From the NCBI GenBank assembly GCA_024643595.1, contig JAHEMS010000023.1:1-15661 (forward strand): a stretch of 15,661 bases of DNA, read 5' to 3'. Both the position numbers and the translations under genes were made by a program. Under the pieces are notes generated by a model. It was not told where the DNA came from. It saw only the letters and a program-made list of their open reading frames with translations, and did not search any database. Shown piece after piece: positions 6,478 through 13,982 of the stretch. Every line of letters starts with the position of its first letter. The first letter of the stretch is position 1. The DNA is from Bacteroidota bacterium. GTDB taxonomy: Bacteria > Bacteroidota > Bacteroidia > Cytophagales > Cyclobacteriaceae.

Positions 6478-7007
6478 TAGTCCCCTAGTTCAAATATTGA
6501 TCTCAATTCGTTTGCTTCTGATGGCTTCATTCTGCCTGCTAAAATTAATCGTAGTTGCCTTCTTCTCAATGCCCCGTCATATAAAGCTCTTTCTTCATCT
6601 GTTTCTGGTTCAATTTCGGGCACTTCAATTGGTTTTCCTTCTGTATCAACAGCGACGAACGTAAAGTAAGCAGTATTACTAGCTACTTTTTTTCCTGCTG
6701 GGATATTTTCTGCCTCAACATCAATCCGAATTTCGATGGAAGAATTAAACGCCCTGGTGACCTTTGCCTTCAATGTCACAACATTTCCCAATTGAATTGG
6801 CGATCGGAATGAGATATTATCCACCGAAGCCGTAACTACAGTGCTATTAGAATGTTTCTGTCCAGCAATGGCTGAGACGATATCCATCCAGTGCATTAGA
6901 CGCCCACCCATCAAGTTATTCAACGTGTTGGTATCATTAGGTAGCACCAATTCTGTCATACTTACCAAAGACTCTTTCGGATACTTTTTCTTTCGGCTCA
7001 TTTTCAA
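6477..7007 (-). CDS. Acyl-CoA thioesterase, hotdog fold (YciA/BACH type)
   Basis: Cytoplasmic enzyme that hydrolyses acyl-CoA to free acid and CoA. The 176-residue protein shows the single hotdog domain of this family. It begins with the active-site stretch LPNDTNTLNNLMGGRLMHWM (21-40), which includes Asp25 and the M-G-G turn at the start of the long central helix. TASVDNISFRSPIQLGNVVT (59-78) follows, as does the strand SSIEIRIDVEAEN, and AYFTFVAVD about 113-121. The C-terminal 50 residues are charged and helical (ALYDGALRRRQLRLILAGRM), as in other Bacteroidota members. Met3 (7001) is an alternative start. Substrate chain length cannot be read from sequence. The stop TAA overlaps the start of the HolD-like gene by one base. 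It is divergent from the threonine operon and presumably has its promoter within 7008-7260, but no convincing TAnnTTTG box is visible. Confidence 0.9.
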   Translation of the reverse strand: MKMSRKKKYPKESLVSMTELVLPNDTNTLNNLMGGRLMHWMDIVSAIAGQKHSNSTVVTASVDNISFRSPIQLGNVVTLKAKVTRAFNSSIEIRIDVEAENIPAGKKVASNTAYFTFVAVDTEGKPIEVPEIEPETDEERALYDGALRRRQLRLILAGRMKPSEANELRSIFELGD

Positions 7008-7122
7008 TCGATATCGGTTTACTACTTAGTGTTAGTTCGGTGTAGCTGGCCACAAAAATCAAAAAAAAACTTTGCAATACACGATCTCAATTTGCTTCTT
7101 GCATAAAATAGTTACCAACGTG

Positions 7123-7203
7123 TTGATTCAGAACACCAATCATATCGAAGCAACAGCCTCAATTTCTTTTGAGTATACAACTATTACCATTATTACGGGG
7201 TAG
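7123..7203 (+). promoter_or_regulatory. Putative threonine/isoleucine-rich leader peptide upstream of thrA
   Basis: A short frame in the 5' region of thrA ends with codons ACA ACT ATT ACC ATT ATT, then ACG GGG TAG, which is T-T-I-T-I-I-T-G-stop. The enterobacterial ThrL leader contains the similar runs T-T-I-T-T-T-I-T-I-T-T-G, and ribosome stalling at those codons controls transcription of thrABC. Here seven of the last eight codons are Thr or Ile and the frame stops 105 bp before the thrA ATG. Against it: there is no ATG start, only TTG at 7123 (26 residues), GTG at 7120 or TTG at 7099; and no hairpin with a T run follows. Treat it as a candidate attenuation leader, not an established one. 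Confidence 0.4.
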
Positions 7204-7259
7204 CTCCCGACATATACCTGCTTCCTCCTACATCATAGTGTACTCTTTAAATAATAAAC

Positions 7260-7279
7260 GTTGAAATTGTCCTTTCAAC
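7260..7279 (+). repeat. Perfect 7-bp hairpin in the thrA leader
   Basis: GTTGAAA (7260-7266) pairs with TTTCAAC (7273-7279) across a 6-base loop. It ends 29 bp before the thrA ATG. Bases GAAATTG (7263-7269) can instead pair with CAATTTC (7160-7166) inside the putative leader frame, which would open this hairpin. No T run follows, so it is not a normal terminator. Confidence 0.4.
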
Positions 7280-7308
7280 CTTACTCAATTGTATCAGCTC
7301 AGAATTTT

Positions 7309-9762
7309 ATGAATATATTAAAGTTTGGTGGTTCATCTGTTGCTAGCCCTCCAAGGATCAAATCAGTAATCGATATACTAATTCCCTATATCGAAAAGGA
7401 AAAAATTGCAGTTGTATTCTCTGCCTTTGGGGGAGTTACAGACACATTAATCAATTTGAGTTTGTGGGCGTTGGAAGGGAAGGCTGATTATAAAGAAGAA
7501 CTGCTATCCATAGAGCAGCGTCACCTGGATGCAGTGCGGGAATTGGTAAACATTCAGCGGCAAAGCGCTGTCATTGCCAATGTTAAATATACCATCAATG
7601 AACTGGAAGATGTATTGCACGGAGTTTATCTGGTTAAAGAGAGAACACCAAGAACGCTGGATTACATCATGAGTTTTGGTGAGCGCCTGTCAGCCTTTAT
7701 TATTACCGAAGCAATGAAGGAGCGTGGGATTAATGCTGAATTTCTGGATGCTCGTCAGGTAATCCGCACCGACAATCACTTTGGGTATGCCCGTATTGAT
7801 TTTAACACAACCAATCAACTTGTATCCGAGTATTTTAATACACATCAATCACTCCAGGTTATAACGGGTTTTATAGGTTCTTCGGAAACGGGTGAAACAA
7901 CTACTATCGGAAGAAGCGGATCAGACTATACCGCAGCGATTTTTGCAGGAGCGCTAAAAGCAACGTCGCTAGAAATATGGACAGACGTGGATGGTATGAT
8001 GACAGCTGATCCAAGAAAAGTAAAGAAAGCATTTACGGTCAAAGAAATGACCTATCAGGAGGCCATGGAACTATCTCACTTTGGAGCAAAAGTGATTTTT
8101 CCAGCGACGATGCAGCCTGCTATGATTAACCATATTCCTATCCGGATAAAAAATACATTCAATGCATTATTTGAGGGAACGTTAATTAAAGAAACGTCCA
8201 ATAATAAAAGTCTGATCATTAAGGGAATTTCTTCCATCGATAAAATCAGTTTGCTCAATGTACAGGGAAGTGGTTTGATGGGCGTTGTTGGGGTATCGAT
8301 GCGCCTATTTGGTGCGTTGGCGAATCAGAAAATCAACGTCATCCTGATAAGTCAGGCCTCGTCTGAACACTCCATCTGTTTGGCCATTGAAACGGCAAAA
8401 GTTAAACAGGCAAAGCTCGCCATTGAAAAAGAATTTCAATATGAAATCAAAGGCAAGGAAATGGATGAAGTGTTGGTGGAAAGTGATCTTGCCATTGTAG
8501 CGATTGTCGGCGAAAACATGAAGCATAATCCAGGAACCAGTGGCCGAATGTTCAATGCACTTGGAAAAAATGGAATAAATATTCGGGCTATTGCGCAGGG
8601 CTCTTCTGAGTTAAATATTTCTGCGGTAATACATGAACAGGATATTGCCAAAGCATTAAATGTACTTCATGAAGCTTTCTTTCTTTCAGACCATAAAATT
8701 TTAAATGTATTTTTAGTTGGAACAGGACTGATAGGTAAGTCATTATTGTCGATGGTCGATAAGCAGTTTCAACAACTAGCGCTTCAGAATCATCTGGAGG
8801 TAAATGTAGCTGGCGTTGCCAATAGTAAAAAAATGTTCTTTAAGTCGGATGGCCTTCATGTAGCGAGTGCAGTGGATCAGTTGATTGAATCCGGTGAGCC
8901 GATGAGTATGAATGCCTTCTTTGGAAACATGATCGCACTGAATTTGTCCAACAGCATATTTGTAGACTGCACATCTAGCGAAGAAGTGGCTGAATATTAT
9001 CATTCGATACTTTCATCGAACATTTCAATAGTCACACCCAATAAAAAGGCCAACTCTGGTTCGTTAACCCGATATCAGGATTTGAAGTCCGTTTCGAGAA
9101 AGCGAGGAATCAAATTTTTATATGAGACCAATGTTGGGGCAGGCCTACCTGTCATTAACACCATGAACGATTTACTTCTCAGTGGAGATAAGGTGTTGCG
9201 CATTGAGGCGGTGTTGAGCGGAACATTAAACTTTATTTTCAGTTCGTTCATTGAGGGCGCAAAATTCAGTGAGGTCGTAAGGGAGGCGAAAGAGAAAGGA
9301 TATACCGAACCTGACCCGCGGGATGATCTCAATGGGATGGATGTAGCACGCAAGGTTCTTATCCTTTCCCGTGAAGCTGGCTTGCCCATGGAGCTTGAAG
9401 ATATTAAGGTTGAAAACATGGTCCCAAAAGATTGTCAGGAGGATATGACCATCGATGATTTTTTCAAAAGGCTTTCAACCCATGATGCAGAATTTGAATT
9501 GATTAGAAAGCAAGCTGCTGAAAAAAATGAAAAACTTAGGTATATGGCGGTGTTGGAGAATGGAAAGACGACTATTCAGTTAGGTTCGGTTAACGATCAG
9601 CACCCATTTTACGCACTAAAAGGAAGCGATAACATCATATTGCTGACCACCGAACGATACCACGATCGGCCAATGGTAATTCGTGGGCCCGGAGCAGGAG
9701 CTGAAGTCACTGCGGCTGGAGTATTTGCTGATATTATTCGCATCGGTAATTATTTTAATTAA
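7309..9762 (+). CDS. thrA: Bifunctional aspartokinase / homoserine dehydrogenase I
   Basis: Cytoplasmic fusion enzyme that catalyses the first step (aspartate to aspartyl phosphate) and the third step (aspartate semialdehyde to homoserine) of the threonine/methionine branch. I start it at ATG 7309 (817 residues, MNILKFGGSSVA), because KFGGSS is the conserved kinase N-terminus. An upstream in-frame TTG at 7261 would add 16 unrelated residues. The kinase domain has KFGGSS (5-10), FGER (123-126) and GRSGSDYTAA (201-210). Two ACT domains follow (about 311-375 and 393-455), the usual site of threonine feedback. The dehydrogenase domain has the NAD(P) motif VGTGLIG (470-476), SGTLNFI (637-643) and EPDPRDDLNGMDVARK (667-682). 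Length matches ThrA of other bacteria (about 815-820). It is the first gene of thrABC; thrB starts 5 bp after its stop. Confidence 0.97.
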   Translation: MNILKFGGSSVASPPRIKSVIDILIPYIEKEKIAVVFSAFGGVTDTLINLSLWALEGKADYKEELLSIEQRHLDAVRELVNIQRQSAVIANVKYTINELEDVLHGVYLVKERTPRTLDYIMSFGERLSAFIITEAMKERGINAEFLDARQVIRTDNHFGYARIDFNTTNQLVSEYFNTHQSLQVITGFIGSSETGETTTIGRSGSDYTAAIFAGALKATSLEIWTDVDGMMTADPRKVKKAFTVKEMTYQEAMELSHFGAKVIFPATMQPAMINHIPIRIKNTFNALFEGTLIKETSNNKSLIIKGISSIDKISLLNVQGSGLMGVVGVSMRLFGALANQKINVILISQASSEHSICLAIETAKVKQAKLAIEKEFQYEIKGKEMDEVLVESDLAIVAIVGENMKHNPGTSGRMFNALGKNGINIRAIAQGSSELNISAVIHEQDIAKALNVLHEAFFLSDHKILNVFLVGTGLIGKSLLSMVDKQFQQLALQNHLEVNVAGVANSKKMFFKSDGLHVASAVDQLIESGEPMSMNAFFGNMIALNLSNSIFVDCTSSEEVAEYYHSILSSNISIVTPNKKANSGSLTRYQDLKSVSRKRGIKFLYETNVGAGLPVINTMNDLLLSGDKVLRIEAVLSGTLNFIFSSFIEGAKFSEVVREAKEKGYTEPDPRDDLNGMDVARKVLILSREAGLPMELEDIKVENMVPKDCQEDMTIDDFFKRLSTHDAEFELIRKQAAEKNEKLRYMAVLENGKTTIQLGSVNDQHPFYALKGSDNIILLTTERYHDRPMVIRGPGAGAEVTAAGVFADIIRIGNYFN

Positions 9763-9767
9763 GTATT

Positions 9768-10709
9768 ATGAAATCAAAATCAATCAGGGCTTTTGCACCG
9801 GCCACCGTAGCCAACGTATGTTGTGGATTCGATATTCTGGGCTTTGCTGTGGATACCCCTGGGGATGAAGTCGTGCTCACATTGCGTGATGATGATGAAA
9901 TTAATATGCTTGCAATACATGGTGATGAAGGCCGTTTGCCTTTGGATTCAACTAAAAATACCGCTGGCGTAGCGGTAAAATCATTACTTAAAAGATTGGG
10001 CAGTAGTCAAGGAGTGGATATCGAGTTATTTAAGAATCTCCCGCTAGGCAGTGGGATGGGATCCAGTGCTGCCAGCGGAGCGGCTGCGTTGGTCGCCATG
10101 AATTATTTATTAGGCAATCCGTTAACCCGTGAAGCATTGGTTGAGCATGCCATGGAATCTGAACGGGTGGCTTGCGGATCAGCTCATGCGGATAACGTGG
10201 CTCCCTGTATATTAGGTGGTTTTGTTCTTGTGAGAGAATATCATCCCCTGGATATTATAAAAATTCCTATAGCGCATGATCTTTTTTGCACGCTGGTACA
10301 TCCGCATTTAGAACTTAAAACAGAAGATTCAAGAAAGGTTTTAAAGCCTACTGTGCCGCTGAAAGATGCCATTACACAGAGCGGAAATATTGCAGGATTA
10401 ATGCTGGGATTAATGCTTCCCGATTTTAAGTTGATAGGAAGATCATTGAAAGATGTAATTGCCGAGCCGATACGTTCCGTGTTTATTCCAGGATTTAACT
10501 TATTAAGAACGAAGGCCATTGAAGGTGGCGCGCTCGGTTTTGGTATTTCTGGCTCAGGACCAACGGTATTTGCCATAAGTGCAGATCATGAAAACGCGTT
10601 GGCCGTGGGGAAAATTATTAAAAGTCAATTCGCGAATTATAAACTGGAGGCTGATGTGTTCGTTTCGAAAATCAATATGGAAGGCGCCAGAATAGTTGAG
10701 AATAGCTAA
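9768..10709 (+). CDS. thrB: Homoserine kinase
   Basis: GHMP-family kinase that phosphorylates homoserine with ATP to O-phosphohomoserine, the substrate of ThrC. The 313-residue protein has the three GHMP blocks. The N-terminal block is AFAPATVANVCCGFDILGFA (8-27). The ATP-binding loop is PLGSGMGSSAAS (92-103). The C-terminal glycine block is GALGFGISGSGPTVF, near residue 255-270. GSAHADNVAPCILGG (137-151) forms the substrate-side wall typical of homoserine kinases. Length is normal (about 305-315). The start ATG at 9768 is 5 bp after the thrA stop, and thrC follows after 27 bp, so the gene is the middle of a three-gene operon. No own promoter is evident. Confidence 0.97.
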   Translation: MKSKSIRAFAPATVANVCCGFDILGFAVDTPGDEVVLTLRDDDEINMLAIHGDEGRLPLDSTKNTAGVAVKSLLKRLGSSQGVDIELFKNLPLGSGMGSSAASGAAALVAMNYLLGNPLTREALVEHAMESERVACGSAHADNVAPCILGGFVLVREYHPLDIIKIPIAHDLFCTLVHPHLELKTEDSRKVLKPTVPLKDAITQSGNIAGLMLGLMLPDFKLIGRSLKDVIAEPIRSVFIPGFNLLRTKAIEGGALGFGISGSGPTVFAISADHENALAVGKIIKSQFANYKLEADVFVSKINMEGARIVENS

Positions 10710-10736
10710 TTGTCCTGAGTAATATAATTTTTAACA

Positions 10737-12041
10737 ATGAGATATTATAGTACAGTCGATAAGCATCATATCGTTTCCCTGCAGCAAGCAGTTTTAAAAG
10801 GGCTTGCTCCGGAGCAAGGACTTTATATGCCAGAACAAATAAAACGCCTACCCAAAGAATTTTTTGATTCCATGGCTACCCTCACGTTTCAGGAAATTGG
10901 GATGCGCGTTGCCACTCAATTGATAGGAGAGGACGTGCCGGCAAATGACCTGGAACAAATGGTAAAGCATACCATCCAATTTGATGCCCCTTTGGTAGAA
11001 GTGGAAGAAAACATTTTTTCCCTTGAATTATTTCATGGCCCTACACTGGCGTTTAAAGATTTTGGTGCGAGATTTTTGTCAGGACTTCTCGCTTATTTTT
11101 CTGGTCGGCAAAATAAAGAGATTGTCATTTTAGTAGCGACATCGGGAGACACCGGAAGTGCCGTGGCCAATGGATTCTATAATGTTCCGGGTACTAAAGT
11201 GGTAGTACTATATCCATCTGGTAAGGTAAGTGACATTCAGGAAAAACAATTTACTACGTTGGGAGGTAATATTAAGGCATTAGAGGTGGATGGAACCTTT
11301 GATGATTGTCAAAGAATGGTGAAGTTCGCTTTTAGTGACGAAGAACTTAATCAGCAAATTTTTTTAACTTCTGCGAATTCCATCAATATTGCCCGGCTTA
11401 TTCCTCAATCGTTTTATTATTTCTATGCCTTTGCTCAGTTGAAGGATAGAAAGAATCCGGTTGTGGTTTCTGTGCCGAGCGGAAACTTTGGCAATCTTAC
11501 CGCTGGTCTTATCGCTAAGGCGATGGGATTGCCTATTCATAAGTTTATTGCGGCAACCAACATTAATAATGTGGTCCCCAAATTCTTTTCATCAGAAGTG
11601 TTTACACCGCAACCTTCTGTATCAACCATAAGTAACGCGATGGATGTAGGAAATCCCAGTAACTTTCCAAGGATGTATGACTTATATCGGAATGATTTTA
11701 ATTTGCTTTCCAACGATGTAGTGAGCTATTACTTCAGTGACGAAGAAACAAAATCGGCGATGCGCGAAGTGTATCATACCAGCAATTACGTAATGGATCC
11801 ACATGGTGCGGTGGGTTATTTAGGATTAAAAAAATATTTGAAAGATCATAAGAATGAAACCGGTATTTTTCTGGAGACAGCGCATCCGGCTAAGTTTAAA
11901 GAAGTAGTAGAGGAAACGTTGAATACGAACATTGCCCTTCCTCAACGCCTTGAAGAGTTTATGTCAGGGGCAAAAAGAAGTATTAAAATTTCATCAAAGT
12001 ATCAGGATTTCAAATCGCTACTTCCAACCCTGATCACCTAA
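10737..12041 (+). CDS. thrC: Threonine synthase
   Basis: Pyridoxal-phosphate enzyme that converts O-phosphohomoserine and water to threonine and phosphate, the last step of the pathway. The 434-residue protein has the family start MRYYSTVDKHHIVSLQQAVL and GLAPEQGLYMPE. The cofactor-binding lysine lies in ELFHGPTLAFKDFGARF (Lys107). The phosphate-holding block ATSGDTGSA (about 134-142) and SVPSGNFGNLTAG follow. Length is typical of the shorter bacterial class (about 430). It is the last gene of thrABC. Its final 24 bp overlap, on the opposite strand, the 3' end of pcm, so there is no room for a separate terminator between them. Confidence 0.97.
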   Translation: MRYYSTVDKHHIVSLQQAVLKGLAPEQGLYMPEQIKRLPKEFFDSMATLTFQEIGMRVATQLIGEDVPANDLEQMVKHTIQFDAPLVEVEENIFSLELFHGPTLAFKDFGARFLSGLLAYFSGRQNKEIVILVATSGDTGSAVANGFYNVPGTKVVVLYPSGKVSDIQEKQFTTLGGNIKALEVDGTFDDCQRMVKFAFSDEELNQQIFLTSANSINIARLIPQSFYYFYAFAQLKDRKNPVVVSVPSGNFGNLTAGLIAKAMGLPIHKFIAATNINNVVPKFFSSEVFTPQPSVSTISNAMDVGNPSNFPRMYDLYRNDFNLLSNDVVSYYFSDEETKSAMREVYHTSNYVMDPHGAVGYLGLKKYLKDHKNETGIFLETAHPAKFKEVVEETLNTNIALPQRLEEFMSGAKRSIKISSKYQDFKSLLPTLIT

Positions 12042-12665
12042 TAGCGGTACAAAAGCGAAGTTATCGAATTCTTCTTGAAGAAGTTTGCCTTGCTTTTTAG
12101 TGATACGCAACATTTTTTGTCGTTCACGATCACCGACCGGAATGATTAGTATTCCATTTTCCGTCAACTGATCCGTTAAAGCGGATGGCACGACTGGAGC
12201 TCCAGCAGTTACAATGATCTTATCGAAGGGGGCTTTCGCAGGAAGACCTTTAGATCCGTCTCCAAAAAAGAAGAAGGGCTTATAACCCAGTTCTGGAATG
12301 AATTTTTTGGTATGTTCATATAGCTTGCGATTGTACTCGATCGTGTACACCTTGGCTCCAATTTCTAAAAGTACTGCAGCCTGGTATCCTGATCCAGTAC
12401 CTATTTCCAAAACTTTGTCACCGGCCTTAACTTGAAGTTTCTCAGTTTGAAAGGCTACCGTATAGGGTTGTGAGATGGTCTGGCCTTCGCCAATTGGAAA
12501 GGCCTTGTCTTCGTAGGCATGATTGAGAAGAGCTGCGTCAAAAAAGGCGTGCCTGGGCACTTTTCCAATTGCGGTCAGTACGCGCTCGTCAGAAATACCC
12601 TTTTCCCGCAGTTTTTTGACCAGTTTATTGCGGAGACCTCTTTGCTTATAATTATCTTCAACCAT
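12018..12665 (-). CDS. pcm: Protein-L-isoaspartate O-methyltransferase
   Basis: Cytoplasmic repair enzyme that uses S-adenosylmethionine to methylate isoaspartyl residues in ageing proteins, allowing them to revert to aspartate. The 215-residue protein has the family's GEGQTISQPYTVA (59-71) for binding the damaged peptide, the SAM-binding motif VLEIGTGSGYQAAVL (85-99), the acidic ribose-binding residue in YTIEYN, and a later KAPFDKIIVTAGAPVVPSAL block. Length is normal (about 205-220). It is convergent to thrC with a 24-bp tail overlap. Upstream is a 255-bp gap; AAACTTTG (minus strand of 12715-12722) is one base off a -7 box and lies about 50 bp before the ATG. No terminator is visible at its end. 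Confidence 0.96.
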   Translation of the reverse strand: MVEDNYKQRGLRNKLVKKLREKGISDERVLTAIGKVPRHAFFDAALLNHAYEDKAFPIGEGQTISQPYTVAFQTEKLQVKAGDKVLEIGTGSGYQAAVLLEIGAKVYTIEYNRKLYEHTKKFIPELGYKPFFFFGDGSKGLPAKAPFDKIIVTAGAPVVPSALTDQLTENGILIIPVGDRERQKMLRITKKQGKLLQEEFDNFAFVPLLGDQGWK

Positions 12666-12777
12666 TTAGTAAAACGCCAATTTGACACAAAAAAGGCCAT
12701 TTTTTCAGGCTAAACAAAGTTTTGTGAAATGTTTAGGAAAATTGAAACTCAAGTCCCTACTTTGGGGTTCTCTTTAG

Positions 12778-12857
12778 CACAGTGAAATCTATTTTGCCAT
12801 AGCGTTACTGTGTAAACCTGACCCTGACAGTAGGAGTGGTAACACCACCCACTACTG
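12778..12857. repeat. Two adjacent inverted repeats between the barrel gene and pcm
   Basis: First element: CACAGTGA (12778-12785) pairs with TTACTGTG (12805-12812), eight pairs with one G-U, across a 19-base loop. Second element (12828-12857): CAGTAG pairs with CTACTG, then a small internal loop, then GTGGT pairs with ACCAC around a 3-base loop AAC. Together they would give two neighbouring hairpins in a gap where both flanking genes run on the minus strand. Neither is followed by a T run in either direction. They may form part of a structured leader of pcm, a Rho-type end for the barrel transcript, or an interspersed repeat. Confidence 0.5.
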
Positions 12858-12920
12858 CAAGGGCGGGTAAATTCTCCAAATTCCAGTATTAGGTTGTTTT
12901 CATCGCCGATTTTCCGGGCA

Positions 12921-13751
12921 TCATTTTTTCGATCGCGTATTTTTCACCTTACTGGTACTTTTTCCTTTCTTTCGTTGATCTGTTTTAAGATCAGTGAAAT
13001 AATGTAAGGATAGTACCAATTCGCGACTCCTTACTTTCAGGTCATCTTCATAATACAGAATACCAGGAAAACCAAATTCACCTTTACCATATCGACTCAG
13101 GAAGCTTTGACCGAATGCATAGCGCATGTTTACCATTACTTTATGTTGGCCGAAGGGTTCAAATATTAAACCGGCTGAAATGTTAAGCCCAAGTTGTATT
13201 CGGTTTGGTTCCCTCACATTCATTTCAGTGGTGGTGACGGAGGCCGAATCCTTATTGAACACTATCTTATAATGTAAGTCGTAATTGGGTGGATTGACAG
13301 CGTTCTCATTCAGATCTCCATGAATGAGTACGCCTTTTCCTCCGAGCCAGTAACTGATGGTGGGCCCAACACCAAAATACCATTTGTAAACTTTATCCCT
13401 ACCCAACTTTGCATTGAACTCGGCTGTATAAAGTATGGGTACATCAATATATCTTAGTCTTGTTTCATTGCGGGTGCCCGCATTATCTCTTGACTCAAGC
13501 AGTTTTCCTTTTTGTGCATATAAAAAAGACGTGTGTAAGAAAAAGCGTTTTTGCGCACGAAATGAAATACTTGCCCCTGCGTGCCAATTGAACATGGGCT
13601 TAAATTTATAGAGATCCTTACTATCCTTATTATCGAAAACCATCCCGTTAAGTTGTCCACCTACTGTTGGTCCGACAAGGATCTGTGCTTCAATACGTAA
13701 GCAGGATGATGATAAGACAACAATCGAGAATAGTGATATAACTCTAAGCAT
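12921..13751 (-). CDS. Outer-membrane beta-barrel protein (PorT-like)
   Basis: A 276-residue exported protein. Residues 1-22 form a signal peptide ending I-E-A before Q23; Cys17 lies in a Ser-rich stretch, but the lipobox is poor and the A-Q site fits better. The mature part has the alternating pattern of a small eight-to-ten-strand barrel of the PorT/outer-membrane protein beta-barrel family of Bacteroidota: QILVGPTVGGQLNG at the start, WHAGASISFRAQKRFFLHTS, LRYIDVPILYTAEF (a typical second-strand block), WYFGVGPTISYWLGG, IQLGLNISAGLIFEP, VMVNMRYAFGQS and the last strand RELVLSLHYFTDL. After that strand comes a lysine-rich tail of about 20 residues (QRKKGKSTSKVKNTRSKK). The function is unknown; family members often act as outer-membrane assembly or secretion components. 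It is a single gene with a candidate promoter upstream. Confidence 0.82.
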   Translation of the reverse strand: MLRVISLFSIVVLSSSCLRIEAQILVGPTVGGQLNGMVFDNKDSKDLYKFKPMFNWHAGASISFRAQKRFFLHTSFLYAQKGKLLESRDNAGTRNETRLRYIDVPILYTAEFNAKLGRDKVYKWYFGVGPTISYWLGGKGVLIHGDLNENAVNPPNYDLHYKIVFNKDSASVTTTEMNVREPNRIQLGLNISAGLIFEPFGQHKVMVNMRYAFGQSFLSRYGKGEFGFPGILYYEDDLKVRSRELVLSLHYFTDLKTDQRKKGKSTSKVKNTRSKK

Positions 13752-13785
13752 ATGGAAGTCTGCTCATACTGCATTATGGATTAAA

Positions 13786-13793
13786 CAAAGGTA
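13786..13793 (-). promoter_or_regulatory. Candidate -7 promoter box for the barrel gene
   Basis: The minus strand reads TACCTTTG, an exact TAnnTTTG match, 34 bp before the ATG at 13751. No TTTG is seen at the expected -33 distance. Confidence 0.4.
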
Positions 13794-13982
13794 ATAAAAC
13801 CAATTTACTATGAATAGATACGCATTAAACGATTTAGGTTAGTGCTGTTCAACCTCTTTCTTTTGTAATTCGACCTCATTTTTAGTTAATTTAATACCTA
13901 AGTCAATTTTCCTGTAGACTGTGATTGTTACCACCTGATGTACAATCGGATAAAGTAGTAGCGAAATATCTTTCGAAACAAT

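Larger units (their letters stand above)
7008..7308. promoter_or_regulatory. Divergent control region between the thioesterase gene and thrA
   Basis: A 301-bp stretch without a normal gene. It should hold the promoters of the thioesterase operon (minus) and of thrABC (plus). For thrA, AAACTTTG (7067-7074, plus) is one base away from a TAnnTTTG box. The rest holds a Thr/Ile-rich short frame ending at 7203, a G/C-rich mini-hairpin around its stop codon (7196-7209), and a perfect 7-bp hairpin at 7260-7279. No ATG occurs on the plus strand between 7021 and 7200. Confidence 0.5.

Noticed and set aside
7261..7308. In-frame TTG start that would lengthen ThrA by 16 residues
   Set aside because: The extra residues match no aspartokinase N-terminus, overlap the leader hairpin, and the ATG at 7309 begins exactly at the conserved MNILKFGGSS block.
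9075..9419. Minus-strand frame of 114 residues opposite thrA
   Set aside because: It is the complement of the conserved homoserine dehydrogenase domain and has no recognisable features.
9683..9868. Plus-strand frame spanning the thrA-thrB junction
   Set aside because: It is out of frame with both genes and shows no family features.
12682..12706. A-run/T-run symmetry around GGCCA upstream of pcm as a terminator
   Set aside because: The stem would be only six A-T pairs with no G-C support, and no gene ends there.
13680..13751. Lipoprotein signal (Cys17) in the barrel protein
   Set aside because: The residues before Cys are Ser-Ser-Ser without a good lipobox, while I-E-A before Gln fits signal peptidase I; outer-membrane barrels are not normally lipidated.
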